DNA of 64,000 nt from Datura wrightii (lineage: Eukaryota > Streptophyta > Magnoliopsida > Solanales > Solanaceae): contig JASDFA010000002.1 of assembly GCA_035772735.1 (NCBI GenBank), positions 8,928,001-8,992,000 on the forward strand, given 5' to 3'. The first letter of the stretch is position 1, and each line of letters begins with the position of its first letter. Positions 10,672-19,651 of this stretch are shown piece by piece. The translations under genes and the position numbers were made by a program. The notes beneath the pieces were generated by a model. The model was not told the DNA's origin, made no database searches, and saw only the letters and a list, made by a program, of their open reading frames with translations.

Positions 10672-10706
10672 CCCCACACTTAAATCGAACACTGTCCCCA
10701 GTGTTC
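10672..10706 (-). promoter_or_regulatory. RGGA-loop hairpin and internal polypurine-like tract, element A
   Basis: In coding direction, 46 bases after the ORF2 stop, the minus strand reads GAACACTG-GGGA-CAGTGTTC (10706-10687), a perfect 8-bp stem with GGGA loop, then TTTAAGTGTGGGG (10684-10672). B, F, G and I have the same arrangement with different stem bases that still pair. The tract copies the core of the 3' LTR polypurine tract. Confidence 0.8.
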
Positions 10707-10751
10707 ACAAAAATTTAAAATCACAAAATTTTGGGTGGTGGAACTCCCTGA

Positions 10752-11972
10752 TCAGTCAAAATATTCGACTTCTTCATCCGGTGCTGCTGCCTCATCGCCC
10801 ATGTCCAAGTCACCTCCATCGTCTTCATCGGACTCCACATCGGAGTCCTCCCGACGTGTCTCCTCGTCCGTGGGGACATCATCGTCAGTGGGCTCTACAA
10901 AGGCTGGCCCCACTCGGCATAGAGCCCTGGCGTTTTCACCAAATGGGTAATCCAGCTTGAGCTGCCATAACTCCTCCTCCGTGGCTGGTCTCCCACCAAT
11001 CCGAAGCTGGAGCATTTGCATTCCAAACATCTGTGCCATGTACTGGTCGTCACGAGCATGTCGCTCGCCAAGCGTCAGCACTGGCCCGTGTGTGGTGTCG
11101 GGGGCCTTAGTTTTGGTCACGTCAAGGGCCCTCCGCTCCAACTGCGGGATGTAATCCAAAGCCTCTTTCTCCACGTCGAGGCCCTAGAGAAAGGTGGTGA
11201 TAAGTCCTCCGAACCCATACCTGTGGCCCTGGTGTAGTCGGGCTCTCTTCATGGCGGATATGATGACCGCCCCAACATTAATCTCCAGCCCTTTCATCAG
11301 GGCATACACTAGGCAGACACGGTCCCGGGTCACATTAGTCATGTGCACTCCCGGAATTAGGCATGAACAGACTATCTTCAGCCAGATTCTGGCCTCCCTG
11401 TTCATTCGAGAATACGGCAGAGTCTGGTGGTAACCCCTCTCCTTATGTCTGCTCCATCTGGCTGTGGATCGAGCCCCACACAATGTGCGTCTGATATCGG
11501 CATATAGTGGGGTGATGTTTAGCTGGCGGAGAACATGGGCGTCTTTGTCCCGCGCTCCGATGATGGCATTTAATTGTTGGGATTCCAGAGTGACAATCTG
11601 CCCTCTGATCTTGATTGTGTGGCTTCTGATTGCCGGGTTCCAATTTGCATAGAACTCCCGGACTAGATGTAGGTTGCATTCCTTGGGCTCCTGAAATATG
11701 AAGCTGAGCCCAGCTGCCTCGATCCTTTGCACTATGCGGGGGAACTCCTGTGCTAGTGGTTCCCGTGCAATATGCTCCTCGGGGAAGTATTTATTCTTCT
11801 TGTGTTTGGTGTACCACTTCTTCCCTTCATCGGTTACCCACCTCGTTCCGTATTGGCGGCGTTGGCCGCGCGGAACTGCCTGTGCAGCTGGGACTGCTGT
11901 GCCCAGTCTAAGTCTTTTTCTCCCGGTGCCTGAAGTAGATGCACCCTTACCCTTATCTTGCCTACTTGTCAT
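10752..11972 (-). pseudogene. ORF2, plant transposon-associated protein (one stop), element A
   Basis: This is an additional gene downstream of pol, about 407 codons, split by one TAG near 11181-11183 (after GLITTFL; element B has AGG-like sequence there). I chose the ATG at 11972 because B starts at the equivalent place (MSGRQDKGKG). The N terminus is basic and Ser/Thr-rich (DKGKGASTSGTGRKRLRLG). The centre has FYANWNPAIRSHTIKIRGQI, LNAIIGARDKDAHVLRQL and RIWLKIVCSCLIPGVH, resembling the plant domain called putative plant transposon protein (Pfam PF20167, from memory). The C-terminal tail is strongly acidic (DVESDEDDGGDLDMGDEA..EEVEYFD). I see no membrane span, so it is not env-like. Its biochemical role is unknown. 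Confidence 0.8.
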
Positions 11973-11977
11973 TTTAC

Positions 11978-12680
11978 CTGTCAACACAAATAAACAAGCA
12001 AAATGTCAAGCTAAATGAATATTAGCTTCAGCTAAGGTCGGGTTAAGCTAAGTTTACCCCACACTTAGTCCTTACCTACGGTTACGATACTACGGCAAGA
12101 ATCACTTTATTTACACCAAAAACTAACAACTATACAATTCATGCTTAGTGCGTTCGCAAAGAAAAATTCGACGGTATAACTTTAGCGTACTACTCAGACT
12201 TCATACAGCTAATTCCAATCACTACCATCGCAAGCAATTCAACCATCACACTTAGCAAAGAAAACAACAAAACAAAAACAACAACAAAAATCTATATACA
12301 TATGAACCTATATAATCAACCCAATTCGAACAATTTTCAATTTTCCCAAAATCCCGAGAATTCGTCGTCTATTACATTCAAACAATATTCTACAACGACT
12401 TATCTCATTCAATACATACAACCCGGCATATAATTCACAAATTTACCAAGTTACCAATTTCGAATTCAACAACCAAGCCCTAGAATTTAATTTCGCAATC
12501 AAATTCGAATCATTCACACAATCGACAAGTTCAAACGCTCATTACAACATTCCGAACATTTACCAATCAAGGAATAACTCAATTTCATGCTAAATTTTGA
12601 CTTAGGGTGATTTATCTCACCTCCCATGCTTAAATTCAAATGAAATCGATAAAAACTTGAGAGAGAGTAGGAAAACATAC
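11978..12680 (-). other. Predicted leader intron before ORF2, element A
   Basis: In coding direction the donor is ACGAG|GTATGTTTTCC (12681/12680) and the acceptor TTGTGTTGACAG|G (11978), six bases before the ORF2 ATG. B has AAAG|GTATGTTATTG and GTACAG|GAGCAATG at homologous sites. A third polypurine-like TAAGTGTGGGG lies inside it (12057-12067). The rest is AT-rich and non-coding. Confidence 0.55.
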
Positions 12681-12689
12681 CTCGTAGTT

Positions 12690-12870
12690 GTAGAACCGAA
12701 GAAAACTCGATAATTTCTTTGCTTTATACCGTGGCACGTTGAAGGGGGAGGGGTTTTGGGACGTTTGGTCGCGGAGAAGTGTAAAAATGAGGGGAAAAGG
12801 GGTAAAATCGGGGTTTAAAATGAAGAAAACACGCGGGTCACCCAGCAACTCGGTGTGACCCGTCACAAAT
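12690..12870 (-). promoter_or_regulatory. Possible ORF2 promoter and leader, element A
   Basis: In coding direction, between the palindromic array and the predicted donor, lie a pyrimidine-rich stretch (cccctcatttttacacttctcc, then aaaacccctcccccttc) and a TATA-like GGTATAAAGC around 12724-12733. Together with the upstream array this resembles the layout of the LTR promoter. Weak evidence. Confidence 0.35.
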
Positions 12871-12879
12871 TATAGGGCA

Positions 12880-13035
12880 ACGTGTCACAGAGTGCATCGT
12901 GGTGCACTGCCTCTGTGACACGGAGCCATCACGATAGTTCACTGGAATTTTTAGAAATTCCAGATTAAACCTCAACGTGTCACGGAGGGTAACGCGGAGG
13001 TCCTCCTCCGTGACACGGAGCTATCGCCCCAGCTC
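12880..13035 (-). repeat. Internal copy of the LTR palindromic array, element A
   Basis: Two units of the U3-type cassette (GTGTCACGGAGG..CCTCCGTGACACGGAG, with ccactggaa-like joints) lie between pol and ORF2. They match the arrays in A's own LTRs at 8265-8510 and 16800-17055 in sequence and orientation. Element B has the equivalent copy at 24175-24345. 13036-13280 holds nothing else recognisable. Confidence 0.8.
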
Positions 13036-13280
13036 ACTGTCTCTGCATTTTAGTCATTTTTTCATACCTCGCCTTTTCCTTCACGATTCCGTGCACATTT
13101 TTCTCTGTTTGACCTGAAAATCACCTCACTAAACAAAATTGGTTAGATTAATAAGTTTCACTAACTAAAATGAAAAAAAATACTACTAAACGAAAATTTT
13201 GTACAAAATCAAGAAAAAGAAAATTAAAATAAAATCTATTTACACTTTTCAAAATAAAAGAAAAAAATATATTTTTCCAC

Positions 13281-13325
13281 GGGTTGCCTCCCGTGCAGCG
13301 CCTGGTTTACCATCGCGGCTCGACG
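13281..13325 (-). promoter_or_regulatory. Double-hairpin signal after gag-pro stop, element A
   Basis: In coding direction, about ten bases after the stop: CGTCG-AGCCG-CGATG (stem 1, one G-U pair), a spacer GTAAACCAGGCGCTG, then CACGGG-AGGCAA-CCCGTG (stem 2, perfect 6 bp). Homologous signals follow the gag/pol stops of B, F, G and I. Loop AGGCAA and spacer GGCGCTG are nearly constant, while stem 2 changes compensatorily (CTTGGG/CCCAAG in G and I). Confidence 0.8.
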
Positions 13326-13335
13326 TCCTTTATGC

Positions 13336-15732
13336 TCAATTGTCCGCTAGGGTGATGGACGATTTCTCACGATCATTGTCCTCCCCCCAGTAGTGCTTAC
13401 ACTTATTCGGTGGTCTTCCCATCAACTCTAGGGAATCATTCATTTGTTTAGCATTCCCATGATCAATTACATTGATCACCGAGAGTTCTTCATTCACCAT
13501 CGGGAGCTTGGGTGCTTTGTACACATCGAACACCTCTACCTTGTCATGTGCTCGCATTGTAAGTTGACCCGCAGCCACGTCGATTAATGCTTTCCCGGTT
13601 TCCAAGAAGGGTCGTCCCAAAATAAATGGGACTTCCGCGTCTGGTTCAAAATCCAGAACAATAAAATCTTCCGGGAAAATGAGGGATCCCACTTGCACAA
13701 GCACATCCTCCACAATGCCATCCGGCCTAGCTAAGGATCTGTCTGCCAACTGCAAGATTACGGTTGTAGGTCTAGGACTCCCTAGACCTAACTTTCTGAA
13801 TACCGAAGATGGCATCAGATTTATGCTCGCCCCCAAGTCACACAATCCACGAGCTCGGATACTCTGCCCAATAGTAAGCTGGATAGTAAAACTTCCAGGG
13901 TCTTTTAGCTTTGTAGGCAGTCTATTTTGGATCCGGGAAGTGCATTCCTCCGTCAAAGCTACCGTGGCATACTCAGTCAAATGACTTTTGTTGGCCACGA
14001 TGTCTTTAATATATTTGGCATATTTTGGCACTCCCTGCAAGACATCAACAAGAGGTAAATTAACATGTACCTGTTTAAGCACCTCCATAAATTTCTTGAA
14101 ACACGCCTCCTCCTTGTGTTTCTTGAGTCGTTGAGGGAACGAGGGTGGAGGTCTTTCTGATTCTGCTTCATTGGTCTTCCCCCTAACCGAAGTTTGCTCT
14201 CCCTCAACATCTGCTGCTCCTGACTTTTGAGGTGGTCTTTCTGGTTCCACCTCCTTCAGCTGCAAACCACTCCTTGTTGTCACTGCATTTACCTGCTTCG
14301 GATTTGGATCCGCGTCGCTAGGCAGTCCTCCTCTGGGCCTTGTGTTTTGGGCACTAGCAAATTGCCCAAATTGATACTCAAGAGCCTTGGTCGCTAATTG
14401 ATTATTTTTCACTTCGGCTGCCAATTTAACATAGTCAGCCTGCAATTGCGCCTGATTGGCGATCATGGTCTTGAACATCTCCTCAATGATAGGTGATGGT
14501 GGTGGAGGAGGGGCATTGTGATTTCTGAATTAAGATTGGTAGTTATGTTGCCCTCCTTGATTTCTTTGCATACCCTGACCCGAACTTTGGCCTTGTTGGT
14601 TGTTGCTACCCCATGAAAAATGTAGATGGTTCCTCCAGTTTGAGTTGTAGCCACTACCAAACTGCTGCTGATTTCTTTGTGCATTGCCCACAAAGTTAAT
14701 GGAATCTGGGTTTGCTCCACAGCACTCAGCTGAGTGCTCACTGCTTCCACACACTTCACACCACATTTGCTGGACCAGATTGACTGAAGCTGAAGGCTGG
14801 TTCAAGTTCATATTGCTAAAGTGGTTGTTCAACTGATTCTGCAAGGCAGCTATCTGTGCAGCGATAGCTGTAAATCCATCCACTTCCAGCACTCCTGCTG
14901 CTTTTCTTGCTCCACCTCGTGATGAATCAGCATTCCATTCTGGATTGCCCTGTGAAATCCGGTTTAGCAAAGTGTACAGCTCCTCATAAGTCTTTTCCAA
15001 CGCTTGCCCTCCAGCTGCTGAGTCTAACAAAATTTTAGTATGGGTTTCCAAACTCTCAATAAATGTGTGCACCAACACCTCATTGGACTGATGATGATGA
15101 GGACAGTCCCGCAACATGGATTTGAATCTTTCCCAGGCTTGATACAAATTTTCCCCCTCCCTCTGTTTGAAACTTAGAATTTGACTTCTAAGTCTGGCTG
15201 TTTTACCAGAGGGAAAAAATCTTATCATGAACTTCCGTGCTAGATCATCCCACGTTGAGATAGAATTTGGTGGCTCAGCTTTTAACCACCTCTTGGCTTC
15301 ACCAAGTAATGAGAACGGAAATAGTGTGAGCCGAACATAATCAGGTGACACTCCAGCGGGTATATAAGTGTCACTTATCTCCAAAAAGTTCTGGAGATGT
15401 TGTTGTGGGTCTTCATGAGGGAGACCGGTAAATTGCCCGCTTGTGTGCAACAGTTGCACCATATTCTGCTTGAGTTCAAATCTCCCTCCAGGCTCTGGTT
15501 TGCGGATACTTGAATGTACATTGTTGGCATGTGGGATTGCCACCTCGCGAACCGGCCTTGCTGCTGCTTCGTCGGGCACTAACACTGCCCTCACAACCGG
15601 TGGATTTTGTTGCTCCATAATAGTCTGTCTGAGCAACTGCAGCTTCTTTTGTAGAGCTTCTCTGCGTTTACTATGAAATTCACGTTCAGGCTCTATATAA
15701 GATTCCACCAGCTCCTTGTCTCTTGCCTGTGT
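13336..15732 (-). pseudogene. gag-protease single frame with one stop, element A
   Basis: Gag builds the particle and the protease matures it. In coding order: capsid block (MVQLLHTSGQFTGLPHEDP, LGEAKRWLKAEPPNSISTW), zinc knuckle CEVCGSSEHSAECC, a TAA at about 14527-14529, proline-rich linker, helix MFKTMIANQAQLQADYVKLA, and retropepsin CDLGASINLMPSSVF. The TAA is one C-to-T change from the CAA seen in D (SQYRGKNAP); everything else is in frame, so about 790 codons would be open. The 3' end fuses directly to the final codons of integrase (CKHYWGED..SSITLADN), showing an in-frame loss of RT, RNase H and integrase. The frame opens at 15732 with no ATG before the capsid; start codon uncertain. 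Confidence 0.88.
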
Positions 15733-15846
15733 TCACAGAAATCAAGTGTGCAAAATACAGGCTAAGACCAAGTTGTCAACACTTAAGAAAATAAAATAAA
15801 AATACAGTAAATTTACACTTAATACAATTTCACCAATTGCCTAGTC

Positions 15847-15864
15847 TCCCCGGCAACGGCGCCA
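15847..15864 (-). other. Primer-binding site, tRNA-Asp (A)
   Basis: The minus strand reads TGGCGCCGTTGCCGGGGA, as far as I recall the exact complement of the 3' end of plant tRNA-Asp, six bases (aaaact on plus) from the 5' LTR. Confidence 0.92.
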
Positions 15865-15870
15865 AAAACT

Positions 15871-17296
15871 TGTTCGGGTGTTTGCTATATGGTTAAAAAC
15901 CGACACGCAAGTGCACGTGGTCAACAAGTAGTAAGTGGCTTAAGTAAGCCAAGTATCGAACCAAGGAGACTCTGGATAAGTAAAAATTGCTCAAGTATAC
16001 TATATTCTATCTTACTTCTATATATGCTGACAACAAAGTAACCAAAAGTTAAATAATTTGTTTATAAATTATATACTAAAACTATTAACAAATATCTACT
16101 TTGAATTGAAACTATGGATATATGCATGCCAAGGTTAAGAACATGTAATGAACTTGATTATAATCATAATTTGGTTAATCTTCTCTTCCAGTTACTAGCC
16201 AAGAACATTAGCCAAGAGATTAAAACTCTCGTATTAAATCTCACTTAAGAATCATAAACCATCCGTCTACATTTCTGTGATCAAATGCAATTTATGACCT
16301 AGCAATACAATTTCGGTTCCTAAATTGACTAATACGACTTTCAAGTATATTTCTATCAGGAAAGCACATCAAAACTCAATTTTCCCAAATCAAGTTAAGA
16401 ACAATACCCTATTAATTCACAACTTTCCAATTTCGTGCTCTCTCGAGTGAAATCGGACTTTTTAGATGTACATTAATGTCGGCCACACACCAATGCAGTA
16501 GAAACAAGAATTAATAGAACAACATGGAAGAAGAAGATGAAAAACCATATAATTCAATAATCAAAATTCATCACCATTGTTCATAACCTCAGCAAGGAAG
16601 AGAATTAGCCACTCATTTGTGGATTAATCATCCTAAAACAAGTGTTAATCATACAAACAATTGATTGAAAGAAGAAAGAAAGAGAGAAAAACCCTGAGCT
16701 TTTTCGTCCCTCAACTGCCTGTAACCCACGTCCTTGCTCCACCAAGTCTGAATTAATTAAAAATAAGCCTAAGTGTTCTATTTATACTAATGGGAATTTT
16801 TTCCGGAATAACAAGCAACGTGTCACGGAGGGTAACGCGGAGGCTGGCCTCCGTGACACGGCGTGGACGCGGACCCTTACTGGAAATTTGGGGTCCGGGA
16901 ATAAAGCTTCAACGTGGCATGGCATGCAACGCGGAGGCTTGCCTCCGTGCCACGGAGTTGTCGCGAGGCTCCACTGGAAATTGACAAATTATTCACCCTC
17001 CAGGCAGAGTGCATCCGCGATGGTAGCGTGACACGGCTCCATCGCGGAGCCCCTTTATATTGTGCAGTCCAATGCCTTTTTCGTGCTCGAATCCAAGTCC
17101 AACTCCGATATTGTTCCAACATGCCTTTTAGCTCCTCAAAATCACCTTTTACCTACAAAACAATGCTAATCATGTTGATTAGTATAAATTCACATTTTAT
17201 TACCAATTACATGAAAATGTATACACATTGCACAATAAACAAGGCGAAAATGATACGTTTGAGCATCACATGGGCATATAAATCTTCCCAAGATCA
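15871..17296 (-). repeat. 5' LTR of element A
   Basis: It is near-identical to 7332-8753, with only scattered substitutions and small indels by eye. TATAAATAG at 16778-16786 (minus). The palindromic array at 16800-17055 lies just upstream of TATA in the direction of transcription. Confidence 0.92.
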
Positions 17297-17437
17297 CCCC
17301 TCACCTGAGACCACATGACCCAAGAAAGTCACACACTTCAACCAGAATTCACACTTGCTGAACTTGGCGAATAACTGGCGATTTCTAAGGGTCTGTAGTG
17401 CTAACCTTAGGTGATGGGCATGCTCTTCTTCATTTCG
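17297..17437 (-). pseudogene. Chromovirus C: RT C-terminal fragment
   Basis: The minus strand reads NEEEHAHHLRLALQTL, NRQLFAKFSKCEFWL and FLGHVVSGEG, the thumb region of Del/Tekay RT. It joins 7331 across element A and is preceded by element B's truncated LTR. About 130 codons of RT, including the YxDD box, expected between this piece and the DKGF end at 29453 are missing. The first five bases are A's right TSD copy. Confidence 0.85.
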
Positions 17438-18418
17438 ATAGCACCATGGCACGGAGGCAATGCTCCGCGATACACTCCGTGCCACGTTGCTTGTTATTTC
17501 GGGAAAAATTACCAATAGTATAAATAGCACACTTAGGTTTTATTTTAAACTTTCTGACTTTTTTGAGCAAGAACGTGGGTAGCAGGCAGTTGAGGGACAA
17601 AAATTCTAGGGTTATTCTCTTCCTTTTTCTCTTTAATTTCAATAACTTGTATGAATTCTACTTATTTGAAGATGTTTAATCCACAAATGAGTGGCTAATT
17701 CACCTCTTGCCGAGGTTAAGGATAATTGTAGAGGAATGTATCATTAATCATTTCAGTTCTCATCTTTTCTTCAATGGTTGTTCTATCAATTCTTTTTTTT
17801 TTGCTACATTAATGTTTGGCCAATGTTAATGTATATCTTAGAAATCCAATTTTGATTTTGAAAAGGAAAGGAATTGGACAGATATGAATTGGTAGGATAT
17901 GATCTTTTCTTAGTTGAGAAAATTGAGAATGGATTTACGTTCAGAATAGAAATATATCTGAAAGTCTTATTAGTCATGTATGGAATCGGTTATGTATGGC
18001 TAGAGCATGAGTTTCTTATATCACAGAAATGTTGAATAAGGTCTCATGATTCTTTAATTGGATAGGAGTCGAAAGATCCAGTCCATAGGCAATTAATTCC
18101 TGACTAGCAACCGAAGAGAAGATTAGCTGATTTGAATTAAGAAATTAAATCCCAGCATGCTTGCCTTAACCTCAGCTTGTTCATTGCTATTGTTCAGACT
18201 TCAAATTATAATCTTTACTGAGATCCTTATTACTCATTAATCTTGCCTCATAAAACATTATTTGTTTGGTTGTCTACATTCATAGAAATATCATTCACTA
18301 ACACTTAGGTTAATTACTACCGTAGTTCAGTCCCTGTGGGATTGATACTTGGCTTGTAAAAAATCTATTTTACTACTTGTACGACCACGTGCACTTGCAT
18401 GTAGTTTTGCGTCGAACA
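17438..18418 (+). repeat. 5' LTR of element B, 5'-truncated
   Basis: It matches 28588-29452 of the 3' LTR and lacks its first part. One palindromic cassette remains (17440-17495), then TATAAATAG at 17519-17527. It ends cgtcgaaca, six bases before the primer site. It keeps a 111-bp segment (17965-18075) deleted from the 3' LTR between two gaaag repeats. Confidence 0.85.
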
Positions 18419-18424
18419 AGTTCT

Positions 18425-18442
18425 TGGCGCCGTTGCCAGGGA
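18425..18442 (+). other. Primer-binding site, tRNA-Asp type (B)
   Basis: TGGCGCCGTTGCCAGGGA, one mismatch from the tRNA-Asp complement. Confidence 0.9.
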
Positions 18443-18543
18443 CTTGCAATTGGTAAATTTATTTTCTTAGTGTTAGTTTACAAATTCAATATAAGTGTTG
18501 ACAACTTGGTCTTAGCCTTTCTTTTGCAGGTATCGAATTTTTC

Positions 18544-19651
18544 AGAACGCTGGCAAGAGATAAGGAGTTGGTGGATTCATTTATAGAGCTAGAGAGACAA
18601 TTTCATCGCCAACGAAGGGAAGCTCTAGAGAAGAAGCTGCAATTGCTAAGACAGGCAATTCTAGAGCAGCAACAGAATCCACCACTTGTAAGGGTAGTTT
18701 TAGTGCCCAAAGAGATGGCAACAAGACCGGTCCGCGAAGTGGCAATCCAACATGCAAATAATGTTACATCCAGTATTCGCAGACCAGAGCCAGGAAGGAC
18801 GTTCGAGCTTAAGAAGAATATGGTGCAGTTGTTGCACACCAGCGGGCAATTCACAAGTCTCCCTCATGAAGATCCACACCAACATCTCCAAAACTTTTCG
18901 TAGATAAGTGACACTTACATCCCCGCTGGAGTATCATATGACTATGTGAGGCTTACATTATTCTCGTTCTCACATTTGGGGGAAGGAAAGAGGTGGTTAA
19001 AAGATGAACCACCTAATTCTATCACCACTTGGGATGATCTTGCAAGGAAGTTTTTGATACGATTCTTTCCATCTGGGAAGACAACCAGACTTAGAAGTCA
19101 GATTCTAAGTTTCAAACAGAGAGAGGGTGAGAATTTGTATCAAGCTTGGGAGAGGTTCAAGTCAATGTTAAGGGATTATTCTCATCATCACCAGTCTAAT
19201 GATGTGTTGGTGCATACATTCATTGAGGGGTTAGAACCACATACTAAGATTCTGTTAGATTCAACAGCTGGTGGGCAGGCATTAGAGAAGACTTATAAGG
19301 AGCTTTACACTTTGTTAAATCGTATTTCACAGTGAAATCCAGAATGGAATGCGGATTTCAACACGAGGAGGAACAAGGAAAGCTGCAGGAGTCTTTGAAA
19401 TGGATGGTTTTACAGCTATTGTTGCGCAGATAGCTGCATTGCAAAATCAACTCAACACCCACTTCAGCAGTATGAGCTTGAATCAAGCACAAGCCCCAGT
19501 CAATGCAGTTCATCAAGTATGGTGTGAAGTATGTGGGAGTAGTGAACACTCAGCTGAGTGTTGTGGTGCCAATCCAGACTCTGTAAATTTTATTGGGAAC
19601 GTCCAGAGGAACAATAATCAACAATATGGCAACAGTTACAACCCGAATTAG
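18544..19651 (+). pseudogene. Gag, element B
   Basis: Homologous to A and D Gag. It carries the N-terminal helix (FHRQRREALEKKLQLL), capsid block (FELKKNMVQLLHTSGQFTSL, KRWLKDEPPNSITTW, KFLIRFFPSGKTTRLRSQIL) and zinc knuckle CEVCGSSEHSAECC. Stops occur near 18901, 19333 and 19649, with frame changes around 19340. No ATG is found at the start of the frame; the leader between the primer site and Gag ends in a pyrimidine tract plus CAG (tttcttttgcag, 18529 onwards), which could be a splice acceptor. Particle structural protein; not functional in this copy. Confidence 0.85.

Larger units (their letters stand above)
7332..17296 (-). mobile_element. Non-autonomous Athila-like retrotransposon A (gag-protease plus ORF2)
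   Basis: This is a complete 9,965-bp element with TG..CA LTRs of 1,422 and 1,426 bp that look about 98% alike by eye, a 5-bp TSD (cccct), a perfect 18-base tRNA-Asp primer site and a polypurine tract. The coding content is gag-protease in one frame and ORF2; RT, RNase H and integrase are missing. The protease frame runs directly into the last codons of integrase (..CKHYWGED..), so the pol core was removed without losing frame. It must have moved using enzymes from another element such as a B/D relative. The similar LTRs and intact TSD make it one of the youngest insertions here; it sits inside chromovirus C. Confidence 0.92.

Noticed and set aside
10752..11972. ORF2 as an envelope-like gene
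   Set aside because: Some Athila elements carry env-like ORFs, but I see no signal peptide, transmembrane segment or fusion-like stretch; the basic start and acidic end do not fit.
14527..14529. Programmed stop-codon readthrough between gag and protease in A
   Set aside because: D has a sense codon (CAA) at the same place and A differs by one C-to-T change; no conserved readthrough context is seen. Decay is simpler.
15847..15864. tRNA-Asp gene
   Set aside because: Only the 18-base acceptor complement is present, next to an LTR: a primer-binding site, not a tRNA gene.
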